A DNA stretch of 64,000 nucleotides from Algisphaera agarilytica. Its GTDB lineage: Bacteria > Planctomycetota > Phycisphaerae > Phycisphaerales > Phycisphaeraceae. The stretch spans positions 1,550,001 through 1,614,000 of the forward strand of contig NZ_JACHGY010000001.1 in NCBI RefSeq assembly GCF_014207595.1, read 5' to 3'. Position numbers and translations under genes: made by a program. The notes below the pieces were generated by a model, which was not told the DNA's origin, ran no database searches, and saw nothing but the letters and a program-made list of their open reading frames with translations. This document shows, piece after piece, positions 37,353 to 46,420 of the stretch (position 1 is its first letter; each line of letters begins with the position of its first letter).

Positions 37353-38273
37353 ATGAAAGTCATGGTGCTCGCCGGCGGGCCGGACCGGGAACGGGAAGTC
37401 TCGCTGATGTCGGGAGAGCAGGTGTCCGCCGCGTTGCGGGAGGCGGGGCACGAGGTGATCCAGCGCGATCTTTCGCCGGATGACACGGCAGCGCTGGAGG
37501 AGTTTGCGATGTGGTGCACCGAGTCGCCGGGGCCGGGCGTGGTGTTTCCGATCTTCCACGGCAAGTGGGGCGAAGGCGGCGGCGCCCAACAACTGCTCGA
37601 CCAACGCGGTCTGCCCTACGTCGGCTGCCGAGAAGCCGCGGCCCGTCTGTGCACCGACAAGACCAAGACGAAACAGACCCTGCTCGACGCCGGGCTACCC
37701 ACGCCGGCGTTTGAACTCGTCAACGCGGACGACCAGCCGACGCTCGACCCGCCGGTGGTGGTCAAGCCCAACGACGACGGCTCGAGCATCGACCTGGCGA
37801 TCTGCCACGACGCCGAGTCGCTCGATGCGGCGTGGGCGGACCTGTCGTCACGTAACGACGTGCTGCTCGTCGAGCGATTCGTGCGCGGCAAGGAGATCAC
37901 CGTCGGCGTGATCGAAGACGAAACGGGCTCGCCCGTCGCGCTGCCGTCGATCCACATCGTCCCCGCGACCGAGTTCTACGACTACGAAGCCAAGTACATC
38001 CGTGACGACACGCAGTACCACTTCGACACGTTCGCCCCCGAGCTCGAGGCCAAGCTCGGCGAGATCGCGGTCGCGGCTTTTAAGACCTTGGGCTGCCGCC
38101 ACCTCTCGCGCATCGACATGTTTGTCGACGAAGACGATCAGCCGTGGGTGATCGAGGTCAACACCCTGCCGGGCTTCACGACGCACTCGCTGTTGCCGAT
38201 GGGCGCGGCGAAACAAGGCACCGACATGCCGGGGCTGGTCGATCGCTTGGTGAATCTGGCGGTGAACGGTTGA
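37353..38273 (+). CDS. ddl: D-alanine--D-alanine ligase
   Basis: 306 residues. N-terminal 'VMVLAGGPDREREVSLMSG' and 'VVFPIFHGKWGEGGGAQQLL' are the substrate-binding half; the ATP-grasp half has 'PPVVVKPNDDGSSIDL' (serine loop), 'KEITVGVIEDE', 'HLSRIDMFVDEDDQPWVIEVNTLPG'. It makes the D-Ala-D-Ala dipeptide for peptidoglycan. The ftsQ-like gene follows on the same strand after a gene on the opposite strand, a loosened form of the usual ddl-ftsQ link. The planctomycete form seems slightly short at the N terminus. Confidence 0.93.
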   Translation: MKVMVLAGGPDREREVSLMSGEQVSAALREAGHEVIQRDLSPDDTAALEEFAMWCTESPGPGVVFPIFHGKWGEGGGAQQLLDQRGLPYVGCREAAARLCTDKTKTKQTLLDAGLPTPAFELVNADDQPTLDPPVVVKPNDDGSSIDLAICHDAESLDAAWADLSSRNDVLLVERFVRGKEITVGVIEDETGSPVALPSIHIVPATEFYDYEAKYIRDDTQYHFDTFAPELEAKLGEIAVAAFKTLGCRHLSRIDMFVDEDDQPWVIEVNTLPGFTTHSLLPMGAAKQGTDMPGLVDRLVNLAVNG

Positions 38274-38285
38274 GAAATACATCAC

Positions 38286-38395
38286 CTCAACGTTAAGCGG
38301 ACGGCACGAAGTGCCCCGCTTTGTTTGCGTTTGTATTTGTCGTAGAAATCAAAGCCAAAAGCCGGACGATGCGCGTCGCCCGCTAAACCGGCAGC
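38286..38395. repeat. REP-like palindromes after ddl
   Basis: GCGGACGGCACGAAGTGCC folds into a hairpin (38292-38316); GCGTCGCCCGCTAAAC near 38376-38391 is a related part in the same family. The same units recur at 36315 and 51050-51150. Confidence 0.55.
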
Positions 38396-38409
38396 TGAAA
38401 TCCGTACGT

Positions 38410-39147
38410 TTATTCCGCGTCGTCGCGACGCCGACGGGTGGCGATGCCGATCATGAGCAGCGCCCCGGCCGCGGCGGCGGTGGGGGTCGGGATCGCTTGG
38501 GGTCCCTGTCCCTCATCACGCCCCGAACCGCCCTGCGGCTGATCCGGCACGGACACGACAGCCAGTTGCGCCTCGAGCACGAACAAGTCCCGCCCCGTCG
38601 ATTCATCGAACGCGATGCCGCCCAGCGATTCCATGTCGCCCGGAAGGTCCTGCAGTCGGTTGGTGAAGAACGCCTCGACCAGGTCGGGGGTCACAAACGT
38701 CGTATCGATCAGCGTGCCGATGGGTGACTCACCCGCGGGCAACGGCCCCTCGTCCACACCCGCAAACAAGAACGTCTCGCTGCTGTCGAAGCCCGTGAGC
38801 TCGCCGGTCAGTTCCGCGAAGCCCACCGCGTCCGGGTGCGTGCCGGGGTTGTACTCGGCCACGATCGTGCTGCCGCGGAAGTACGCCAGCGACCAGGTGT
38901 CCGCGAGGTACGTCAGCGTCGGCGTCGAGAGGCTCGATCGATCCGGGTCAAACCGGGTCGGCTCGTCGAACGCCAGCCAGAGCTCGAACGTGCTGTTGTC
39001 CAGCCCGTTGGCCAGGCCGTTGGTGGACGCGCTGCTGAGCTGGCCTGTCACCAGCAGATTCGTCGTGCCCGCCACGGCGGACGACCAGCCCATCGCCAAC
39101 ACCAGCAAAACCATCGTCAGGCAACGCATCGGGGAGTTCGCAAACAT
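38410..39147 (-). CDS. Secreted protein with VPTP-type PEP-CTERM variant
   Basis: 245 residues. Signal peptide about 1-26 (CLTMVLLVLAMGWSSAVAG). The body is beta-rich with 'FELWLAFDEPTRFDPDRSS' and 'GSTIVAEYNPGTHPDAVGF'. The C terminus reads IPTPTAAAAGALLMIGIAT and RRRRDDAE: a PEP-CTERM-like sorting tail with PTPT in place of PEP, as seen for planctomycete variants. Its role is unknown. It lies on the opposite strand between ddl and the ftsQ-like gene. From 39148 to 39435 no further gene is seen. Confidence 0.75.
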   Translation of the reverse strand: MFANSPMRCLTMVLLVLAMGWSSAVAGTTNLLVTGQLSSASTNGLANGLDNSTFELWLAFDEPTRFDPDRSSLSTPTLTYLADTWSLAYFRGSTIVAEYNPGTHPDAVGFAELTGELTGFDSSETFLFAGVDEGPLPAGESPIGTLIDTTFVTPDLVEAFFTNRLQDLPGDMESLGGIAFDESTGRDLFVLEAQLAVVSVPDQPQGGSGRDEGQGPQAIPTPTAAAAGALLMIGIATRRRRDDAE

Positions 39148-39435
39148 GTCGGGCCTCGCGGGGGTGACTCGAAGGAAACAGAATCCACCGTCGAAAACGG
39201 TTCACCCGGAATTATCGACCAACCCCGCGGCTCCCAAACACCTGCGCAACGCCCGTCCGCCGGGGTTATCCGCACGCCACGGCGTAAGTGTTTGAGGGCC
39301 AAGCGATTCGGTGTCCGCCCCCACCCCCGGGAATCCGCCTGGCCCCGAGTCGGTTATCGCCCCTGAATCGGTTTCATTCACCCGATTCTGCTCCCCCGGC
39401 CGATGGTTAACGGACACGACAGGAGGCTCGGTTTC

Positions 39436-40413
39436 ATGGGTTGGTTTTTGAGCAGTAACAACAAGGGGAAGAAGAAACGCAAGACCTCGCGGGGCGCGAA
39501 ATCCCAGGGATGGGACCCGCAGCGCACGCTGATGGGGCTGAAGCTCCTGGGTGTCGCGGCGCTGGGTGTCGCGGCGGTCGTGGGCTGGACGTCCACCGAA
39601 AAGATCCTGGGCAACTACGCCGCCAACGCGCGGGCCGTGGAAGTCACGCCCGAGACGGTGGTGCTGGTCGATGCGCCGTCGTGGATGGACGATGCCCTGC
39701 ACGAAGAGCTGCGCACCAAGGTCGCCCACAGCGTCACCGACAACCCGCTCGACCCGCGTGGCCTGCGCGACGCGGCCGACATGCTCAACCACGACAACGA
39801 TTGCCCGTTCGTCGCCCAGGTCGACCAGGTGCGTCGCGGGCCCAACGGCATCGTTAAAGTCACCGCGACGTATCGCCAACCCGCGGCACTGGTTGAAGAC
39901 CAGGACCGCCGGCACGCTCACGTGGTCGATGCCGAGGGTGTTTGGCTGGAAGGGCCGATCAACCGCGCGACCTCGCGTTGGAGTCACCTGCCGTTGATCA
40001 CCGGCGTCACCGCCGCCCCGCCCAACGACGGCTACGGCAAGAAGTGGCCCGGCTCGGACATCACCGCGGCGCTCGCGCTCGAAGACGTGCTGCACGACGA
40101 AGTCTTTGCCGACCAGATCACCGCATACGACGTGTCGCACCGCGACCTCAAGGGCCGGCTCTGGCTGGTGCTCTACACCGACGGCCCGGCGATCGTCTGG
40201 GGCCTGCCGCCGGGCGAAGAACGCAGCGTCGAACCCGAGTCGCCGATCAAGCTCGCGGCGCTTCGGGACTGGGCCTACAAGCACCGCGGCCGGATCAACG
40301 TGAAGGGCCAGGCCGACACGGTTTGGGTTTACACCGGCACCGCCCAGATCGACGCCCGCCCCAGCACCTCCGGCGACCCGGACTTCCAGACGGGCACCGC
40401 GTCACGGCGCTAA
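39436..40413 (+). CDS. ftsQ: FtsQ-like cell-division protein
   Basis: 325 residues from MGWFLSSNNKGKKKRKTSRG; AGGAGG lies 9 bp upstream, so I prefer this over the ATG at 39403. A basic cytoplasmic tail, one membrane segment (LLGVAALGVAAVVGWT) and a POTRA/FtsQ periplasmic part ('VTPETVVLVDAP', 'PFVAQVDQVRRGPNGIVKVTATYRQPAALVE', 'HVVDAEGVWLEGPI') are visible. FtsQ/DivIB proteins link early and late divisome proteins. The proximity of ddl supports the call. Many Planctomycetes lack ftsZ-based division, so the presence of an FtsQ-like gene is notable for the class Phycisphaerae. Confidence 0.72.
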   Translation: MGWFLSSNNKGKKKRKTSRGAKSQGWDPQRTLMGLKLLGVAALGVAAVVGWTSTEKILGNYAANARAVEVTPETVVLVDAPSWMDDALHEELRTKVAHSVTDNPLDPRGLRDAADMLNHDNDCPFVAQVDQVRRGPNGIVKVTATYRQPAALVEDQDRRHAHVVDAEGVWLEGPINRATSRWSHLPLITGVTAAPPNDGYGKKWPGSDITAALALEDVLHDEVFADQITAYDVSHRDLKGRLWLVLYTDGPAIVWGLPPGEERSVEPESPIKLAALRDWAYKHRGRINVKGQADTVWVYTGTAQIDARPSTSGDPDFQTGTASRR

Positions 40414-40442
40414 GCCGAACCCCACCACGATTACTCCTTGAG

Positions 40443-40472
40443 GCCCACGGATGTTGTCCGTGGGCTTTTTTT
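40443..40472 (+). terminator. Rho-independent terminator after the ftsQ-like gene
   Basis: GCCCACGGA (40443-40451) pairs with TCCGTGGGC (40457-40465) around TGTTG, followed by seven T. About 30 bp after the stop. Confidence 0.85.
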
Positions 40473-40555
40473 GCGGGTTAAGTTTTCAAAGAGCGAACCC
40501 GTGTCCCCCGCCACACCCGCTGCCGTGGCTGGCGTGGGGTGGGCGAGTGGGATTC

Positions 40556-40656
40556 GGTTGAACCGCGAAGGCGCGAAGAGCGCGAAGGCAAACCATTGGT
40601 TTGAATTCAATCTCATCTGCCTTGCTTCGCGCTCTTCGCGCCTTCGCGGTTCAACC
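40556..40656. repeat. 32-bp perfect inverted repeat
   Basis: The arms 40556-40587 and 40625-40656 are exact inverses (GGTTGAACCGCGAAGGCGCG... against ...CGCCTTCGCGGTTCAACC) separated by 37 bases that contain TTTGAATTC. Internally the arm repeats GCGCGAAG units. The 40473-41156 stretch has no convincing gene apart from these palindromes. Confidence 0.8.
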
Positions 40657-40980
40657 TTTCCCCGAACACGGACCCTCGACCAACGACGACGGGTTCCGAC
40701 CTTGAGCGATCCCGGCAAGGTGGTGAGCTCAAGCGTCGCCACGCACCCGTCGTGTGCGTCAGCCCGGTTCCACGGGTATGGGCGTGCTTGGTGCCTTGCC
40801 TGTGCGACCTTCACGCCTGGAATGCCACCGTGGTCCGACATTAGGGGGTGAGACGGATCAGACGTGCGCACGGAAACGTCGGCCGTTTCACGGAAGCGAG
40901 TACTAACAAGAAGTAAGCAATTTTCTGCGTTGTTGATTTTCTGCATTCGGGCGCGCCCCATTGTGCGCACGGATCCGACT

Positions 40981-41134
40981 TTAGCCCGGGGTCAATGACC
41001 CCGGGCCGCCGCGGCATGGACAATGGCATGATCGTGGCATCCGCTCAAACCGATCGACACGGATTCATTGGCTCGGACCACGCAACCCCATGGCGTTCCC
41101 CGCGGCCGCCCCGGGTCATTGACCCGGGGCTAAA
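40981..41134. repeat. Facing pair of GGGTCAATGACCC palindromes
   Basis: TTAGCCCGGGGTCAATGACC... (40981-41014) and its reverse (41100-41134, ...GGGTCATTGACCCGGGGCTAA) are each self-complementary and face one another, both followed or preceded by GCCGCCGCGG. They match the unit at 36247-36270. The second ends 23 bp before the next gene. Confidence 0.75.
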
Positions 41135-41156
41135 GGAGTGGTTTACTCTGTGGGCG

Positions 41157-41918
41157 ATGGACGAAGTGGTTGTGAAAGCATCGAAGAAGCCGCGCGGGGT
41201 GGGGCTGCGCGGGTTGGTGTTGGGGTGGAGCTTATGGCTGCTGGGGTCCTGGGTGGTGTTGTGGGCGGTCGGCGGTTGGACGGTTCCGGCACTGCGGGTG
41301 ATGGTGCTGTCGGGCTTGGTGGGGATGATGGGGGTTTGGCCGGCGGTGCGGCTGAGCCAGCCGACGCGGACGCGGAGGGTGGCGTCGGCGGGGCACGAGG
41401 TCTTGGGGGGCGACTGGGCGCGGGCGTGCGGATGGATCGCGGCGGATTGGTTGGCGTTGAACCTGGTGTTTCAGGCGGTGATCTGGCCGTTGCAGTTGGC
41501 GGCGCGCTGGTCGACGCCGCAGGCGGTGTGGCTGGTCGTGGCGGTGGCGGGCTGGTCGCTGCTGACGGGTCTGGTGATCGCGTGGGGGCGGGGGACGAAT
41601 CACCCGGCGGCGCGGACGTGGGCGATGGTGGTGTGCGTGGCGGTGGTGGTGCTCGAGCCGATCCTGTGGTGGATGGGGCTGATGGCCGCGGGCCCGGAGG
41701 TCGGCGTGCCGGAGATGCGGTTCAGCCCGTTGCAGGCGGTGTGGGGCGTGTCGGCGGCGGGGACCGAGGCGCAGGCCCAGGCGGCGGTCGCGGTGCACGG
41801 GTTTCAGATCGTGACGGTGGCGGCGTCGGCGATGGTGGGCTGGGTCGTGCTGTGGGGGTTGTTGGCGCTGGTGATGCTGCGGGAACGCGCGACGTCGCGG
41901 GGAGCCGCCGCTTCGTAA
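41157..41918 (+). CDS. Multi-pass membrane protein of unknown function
   Basis: 253 residues from MDEVVVKASKKPRGVGLRG. Five or six hydrophobic helices are visible ('LVLGWSLWLLGSWVVLWAV', 'LRVMVLSGLVGMMGVWPAV', 'VWLVVAVAGWSLLTGLVIA', 'WAMVVCVAVVVLEPILWWM', 'VGWVVLWGLLALVMLRERA'). I do not recognise the family. The open frame reaches back through the REP-like palindromes to 40995; the basic N terminus and the palindrome favour the later ATG. Strong G bias on this strand, unlike its neighbours. Confidence 0.6.
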   Translation: MDEVVVKASKKPRGVGLRGLVLGWSLWLLGSWVVLWAVGGWTVPALRVMVLSGLVGMMGVWPAVRLSQPTRTRRVASAGHEVLGGDWARACGWIAADWLALNLVFQAVIWPLQLAARWSTPQAVWLVVAVAGWSLLTGLVIAWGRGTNHPAARTWAMVVCVAVVVLEPILWWMGLMAAGPEVGVPEMRFSPLQAVWGVSAAGTEAQAQAAVAVHGFQIVTVAASAMVGWVVLWGLLALVMLRERATSRGAAAS

Positions 41919-41982
41919 ATAGCGGTGGTGTGCTAGGATGTAACGTTCGATTAACGCCCCGCTCATACGAAGGAGCCGAACC

Positions 41983-42447
41983 GTGGAATTTATCACGCAG
42001 GAAGAAAAAGAACGGATCGAAGCCAAGCTGCAAGAGCTGATCGACCGTCGGCCCGAAGTCACCGCCCGGATCGCCGAAGCCCGCTCCCACGGCGACCTCA
42101 AGGAAAACGCCGAGTACCACGCGGCCCGTGACGACCAGGGCATGGACGAAGCGGAGATCCGCCGGCTGACCGAGCGCCTGCAAAACGCCCAGGTTGCTGA
42201 CGACATGGAGCTCCCCGAGAACATGGTCTTCCTCGGCTCGATCGTCAAACTCAAAGACCTCGACGACGGCGACGAGGACCTGTACAAGCTCGTCGGCGAG
42301 GCGTCGGGCAACTTCGACGCGGACGAGATCGAAGTCACCGTGAGCAGCCCGCTGGGCGAGGCGTTGATGAAGGCCAGCGTGGGCGACACGATCAAGGCCG
42401 AGCTGCCCCGCGGGACCAAGCGGTTCGAGATCCTGGAACTGGTGTAA
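41983..42447 (+). CDS. greA: Transcription elongation factor GreA
   Basis: 154 residues from GTG with AGGAG 8 bp upstream. The coiled-coil N domain has '[24 protein letters not shown]', the GreA tip region with the acidic Asp/Glu pair, and the C-terminal FKBP-like domain ('[17 protein letters not shown]', '[23 protein letters not shown]'). It rescues backtracked RNA polymerase by stimulating transcript cleavage. Family length is about 158, in agreement. Confidence 0.95.
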   Translation: MEFITQEEKERIEAKLQELIDRRPEVTARIAEARSHGDLKENAEYHAARDDQGMDEAEIRRLTERLQNAQVADDMELPENMVFLGSIVKLKDLDDGDEDLYKLVGEASGNFDADEIEVTVSSPLGEALMKASVGDTIKAELPRGTKRFEILELV

Positions 42448-42630
42448 CCGCCGCCCCGCCCGGAGATCGCCGGGGCAAGCGTATTCGCGTTTCTGCAACC
42501 TCGTTATGGGAATCAACGCCCGCCGCGGCGGGTTGGTTCTTGGATGGGTGTGGGGTGTCCCGATAGAATAGAAAGCGTTCGCGCGGCGCGGCTGCGCGAG
42601 AAGACCTTGGCTGTTAGCTGGAGAACCGCG

Positions 42631-44460
42631 ATGTTGCCGATGCCCCGATGGAACCGCAGTGTGTGGAGCGCGATGGCTGTTGCGGGTTTGATGGCGGTGC
42701 CCGCCACGGCCCAGACCCGGGCGAACCAGGGCGGCGGCCGGGCGCTCGACGCCAACAACCAGGTCGGCTCGGGCGGGACCAACCGCCTCGAGAACCAGGT
42801 CGACTACTCGGCCCGCAACGACCTGATCACCGGCAACGTCGCCGGCGGCTTCGGCTTCCAGGACGACGTGGGCTACTCGGCCCCCGGCGCGTTCCTCGAC
42901 GACCTGGGCAGCGAAGAGCTGTTCAGCTTCCGCGCGGCCAGCCTCGGCAGCTCCCCGGTCATCGCCAACCTGCCCAACGCCGGGACGATCCGCGGCGGCA
43001 ACATCGTCGTCTACAACAACTTCACCACCATCCCGACCAGTCGGCAGATCAACACGCCCACGCGCTTCGCGCCGACCGGCGGCGCGTTCCGCGTGAACCG
43101 TGAGTTCAGCGGAACCAACCTGCTCGAGCTCACCCTCGACCGCAGCTCAACGCAGACGTACAACCGTCGGTTCGACACCACGCCCGGCACGAACACGCTA
43201 GGCGTGCTGCAGGTCCAGGACGGCACGGCTTTGGCGATCACCGCCGACCCCCTCGCGGGTGTGCGCCAACGTGCGTTGCCCAACCTCCCCGAGCAGCCGA
43301 CGATCCAGCCGCTGCCCCTGGGCACGCCGGGCCTGGATGAAGAGACGCAGCTGCCGGGCATCGGCGACGAGGCGCAGAACAACCTGATCTCCATCAGCCC
43401 GGTCAACAGCAACAACATCTTCACCCAGGGCTCGGCGGACAACCCCGGGGCCGGGCTCCGGGCCGACGGCGGTTTCGCCGACTCGACCGGGCTGGTCAAA
43501 CCCAGCCTGCAACTCGGCCAGCTCTCGGTGAACCTGGCCAACGCCAGCCCCGCGCAGCTCGAGCTACGCGTCAAGCAGTTGCAGGAATCGATCTTCGGCC
43601 CGGAAACCTCGAGCACGCCCGTGCCCGACGAGAACGCCGAGCCCGAAAACGCCTACACCCAGCTGCTCGAAGAGATCCGCGAGCAGGCCGCGCAGTCGGC
43701 CGAGGAACGCGCCGCCTCGCTGAGCAGCGACGGCTACGACCCGCGTCCGGAATGGATGAAGGCCCTGGACGAACCCACGCAGGAAGAAGTCGAGGCCGCC
43801 GAGGGCACGCTCCAGGCAACCATGGACCGCATCCGCAGCCAGACCGCAGCGCGTCGCGGCGACGACACCGAGTCGGCCGCCGGCGAAAGCGATGCGGGCA
43901 CCGAAGCGCTCAACGAATTGATGGACGACCTGTCGTACAACGTCCGCCTCGAAACGCTCGTCGCGGCCCGCGAGGGCCGGGTGAACGACCTGTTCGCCGA
44001 GGCCGAGCAGCAGATGGCGGCCGGCCAGTTCCTGAATGCCGAACGCACCTACCGCCAGATCCGCATCGAGGCGGCGAACAACCCGCTCGGCCTGGCGGGG
44101 CTGATCCACGCCCAACTCGGCGCGGGCATGGTCCGCTCCGCGGCGTTCAACCTCCGCACGCTTTTCGAAGACCACCCCGAGCTCATCGCCACCCGCTACG
44201 GCCAAAACCTCCTGCCCCCGCAGGAGCGCCTCGAGTGGCTCCAGAAAGAGCTCCAGCGCATGATCAACACCCAGAGCGGCGCGATCGACCCCGGCCTGAT
44301 GATGGCCTACCTGGGCTACCAAATCGAGTCGCGGCCGTTGGTCCGTCAGGGTTTGGCGATCGCGCAAAACGCCGCGCCCATCGACCCGCTGCTGCCGGTG
44401 CTGCGCACCATTTGGCTCGACCAGAACCCCGGCGAAGCCGCCGAGGCGCCCGCGAAATAA
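42631..44460 (+). CDS. Exported repeat-containing protein, unknown function
   Basis: 609 residues from MLPMPRWNRSVWSAMAVAG, with GGAG 9 bp upstream. Signal peptide to about PATAQ. The first half (about 30-270) is Gly/Asn/Thr-rich and looks disordered or beta-rich ('SGGTNRLENQVDYSARNDLI', 'TIRGGNIVVYNNFTT'). The second half is helical with TPR-like repeats ('FAEAEQQMAAGQFLNAERTY', 'LGAGMVRSAAFNLRTLFED', 'YLGYQIESRPLVRQGLAIAQ'). Probably periplasmic or surface-linked. Recognised only at the fold level. Alone between greA and the phosphatase gene. Confidence 0.7.
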   Translation: MLPMPRWNRSVWSAMAVAGLMAVPATAQTRANQGGGRALDANNQVGSGGTNRLENQVDYSARNDLITGNVAGGFGFQDDVGYSAPGAFLDDLGSEELFSFRAASLGSSPVIANLPNAGTIRGGNIVVYNNFTTIPTSRQINTPTRFAPTGGAFRVNREFSGTNLLELTLDRSSTQTYNRRFDTTPGTNTLGVLQVQDGTALAITADPLAGVRQRALPNLPEQPTIQPLPLGTPGLDEETQLPGIGDEAQNNLISISPVNSNNIFTQGSADNPGAGLRADGGFADSTGLVKPSLQLGQLSVNLANASPAQLELRVKQLQESIFGPETSSTPVPDENAEPENAYTQLLEEIREQAAQSAEERAASLSSDGYDPRPEWMKALDEPTQEEVEAAEGTLQATMDRIRSQTAARRGDDTESAAGESDAGTEALNELMDDLSYNVRLETLVAAREGRVNDLFAEAEQQMAAGQFLNAERTYRQIRIEAANNPLGLAGLIHAQLGAGMVRSAAFNLRTLFEDHPELIATRYGQNLLPPQERLEWLQKELQRMINTQSGAIDPGLMMAYLGYQIESRPLVRQGLAIAQNAAPIDPLLPVLRTIWLDQNPGEAAEAPAK

Positions 44461-44590
44461 ACCTTCGATTCGCTCCACACGCTCGGACTCAAGGCCACCC
44501 CATACGTTGTCCACAGGTTGCCCTGCACACGCGCAACCGGGGTCGTCCGTGACTATCCTGTGAAACACCCCAGGCACGGACCGCCGCCCC

Positions 44591-46384
44591 ATGGATCACT
44601 CCACCCCCCCACCCCCGAAACGTGACACCGCCGCGCCGCCGCCCTCGGCCCCGCGGCTGTCGCTGACCGACTTCGTGGACCTGGGCACCCTGCAAGAGAT
44701 CCAGGACGCCTTCGCCTCGGTCACCCGGCTGTCGACCACCATCCTCGACGCCGACGGCCAGCCCGCGACCCTGCCCACCGACGCCGCCAAACGCCACCAG
44801 TCCGACCTGGTCTTCGAGCAGCTCATCGACATCGACGACCCCGCGACCGAAGGCACCGTTTCGGAGACCGGAGCCAAGCAGTTCCAGGCGCCCATCACCG
44901 TCGAGGGCCAGACGCTGGGCTCGATCATCATCGAGCCGGCCGGCCCGTCGACCGATGAGCTCGCGCCCGACCTGCACGAACTCGAAGGCCTCGCCGATGC
45001 GCTGAACCTGGACGAGGTGCAGCGGCAGGAGCTGATCGACTCGGCCGAGCTCGCCTTCGGCACCAACCGCGGCGCGGCGATCCAGTTCCTCTACCTCATG
45101 GCCAACGCCATCGCCCGGCTGTGCTTCGAGCAGTACCACGCCCAGCAGCGCCTCGAAGAACTCAGCGTGCTGTACCGCGTGTCTACTGTGCTCGCCGGAC
45201 GCGAAGACCTGCAGCAGACCCTCGACACCGCCGCCCGCGCCGTGGCCGACCTGGTCAAGGTCCGGGCCGTGGTCATCCGCATCCTCAAGGACACCGAAGA
45301 CGGGCCGATCCTCGAACGCCGGGCCAACACCGGCTTGTCGGACGACTACATCAACAAGGGTAAGCTCCTGGTCAACCGCAGCGAGATGCTCGCCGCGGCG
45401 CTGCGGGGCGAGACGATCTATATCCGCGACATGGCCACCGACCCCCGGGTCTATTTCCCCGAGCAGGCCCGCGAGGAAAACCTTGCGTCGATGCTCTGCG
45501 TGGGCATCATCTACCAGGGCCAGGCCATCGGCACGCTGCAGCTCTTCACCGACGAGGTCCGTCAGTTCACGCAGTTCGACATCGACCTGGTCCGCGCAAT
45601 CGCCCAGCTCCTCGCCGCGGCGATCGAGAACACCCGCCTCGACGAGGCACGTTCTGAAAACCAGAAGATGCTGCGCCAGCTCCACCTCGCCGCGGACGTG
45701 CAGCGCCGGATGCTGCCACGCAAGATGCCCGACGTGCCCGGCTACGACATCGCGGCGCGGTACGTGCCGTCGTTCGAGCTGTCGGGCGACTTCTACGACT
45801 TCATCAACCTCGACCACTCGCTGGGCATCGGCGTGGGCGACGTGGTCGGCAAAGGCGTCGCGGCATCACTCCTCATGGCCAGCGTCCGCTCGTCGCTGCG
45901 CGCCTACGCGCAGGACCTCTACGACCTGGACGAGGTGATCTCGCGGGTGAACAAGCACATGTGCCGCGACACGCTCGAGTCCGAGTTCGTCACGCTGTGG
46001 TACGGCACGCTCGACCGCGACTCGGGCCGACTCACCTACTGCAACGCCGGGCACGAAGCGCCGCTTATCGTCCGCAACGGCGAACTGATCCCGCTCGACA
46101 TCGGCGGCATGATCGTCGGGGTCGACCGCGACCAGGCCTACGACAAGGGCGTCTGGGACTTCCAGCCCGGCGACATGCTGCTGCTCTACACCGACGGCCT
46201 GCCTGACGCGATGAACGCCCAGGGCGAACGCTTCGGACGACAACGCACCGAAGAGCTCCTGCTCAGCGTGGCCGACAAGCCCGCCAACGATGCGCTCAAC
46301 GACATCCTCTGGACCGTCCGCCAGTTCACCGGCCCCCGCCGCGCCACCGACGATACGACGCTGATCGTCATCAAGGCCGAGTGA
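44591..46384 (+). CDS. GAF/PP2C SpoIIE-type serine phosphatase with N-terminal sensor domain
   Basis: 597 residues. The N-terminal part (about 20-160, LTDFVDLGTLQEIQDAFA) resembles a PocR-type ligand-sensing domain. A GAF domain follows (about 190-360, 'VLAGREDLQQTLDTAARAV', 'ETIYIRDMATDP'). The SpoIIE phosphatase domain (about 375-597) shows 'MLPRKMPDVPGYDIAARYVPSFELSGDFYDFI', the metal-binding GDF and 'GVGDVVGKGVAASLLMA', plus 'LLYTDGLPDAM' and 'DDTTLIVIKA'. Such proteins dephosphorylate anti-anti-sigma factors in response to a signal; no partner gene is adjacent. Confidence 0.86.
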   Translation: MDHSTPPPPKRDTAAPPPSAPRLSLTDFVDLGTLQEIQDAFASVTRLSTTILDADGQPATLPTDAAKRHQSDLVFEQLIDIDDPATEGTVSETGAKQFQAPITVEGQTLGSIIIEPAGPSTDELAPDLHELEGLADALNLDEVQRQELIDSAELAFGTNRGAAIQFLYLMANAIARLCFEQYHAQQRLEELSVLYRVSTVLAGREDLQQTLDTAARAVADLVKVRAVVIRILKDTEDGPILERRANTGLSDDYINKGKLLVNRSEMLAAALRGETIYIRDMATDPRVYFPEQAREENLASMLCVGIIYQGQAIGTLQLFTDEVRQFTQFDIDLVRAIAQLLAAAIENTRLDEARSENQKMLRQLHLAADVQRRMLPRKMPDVPGYDIAARYVPSFELSGDFYDFINLDHSLGIGVGDVVGKGVAASLLMASVRSSLRAYAQDLYDLDEVISRVNKHMCRDTLESEFVTLWYGTLDRDSGRLTYCNAGHEAPLIVRNGELIPLDIGGMIVGVDRDQAYDKGVWDFQPGDMLLLYTDGLPDAMNAQGERFGRQRTEELLLSVADKPANDALNDILWTVRQFTGPRRATDDTTLIVIKAE

Positions 46385-46420
46385 CGCCGCGATTGCGGTA
46401 TCGCTCAAGCAACATCGGAT

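Noticed and set aside
39202-40284. Long minus-strand open frame over the ftsQ-like gene
   Set aside because: Antisense to a gene with a Shine-Dalgarno, membrane segment and POTRA-type pattern; no features of its own.
36247-41134. A CRISPR array from the repeated palindromes
   Set aside because: Copies are few, widely spaced in unequal gaps and alternate in orientation; no regular spacers.
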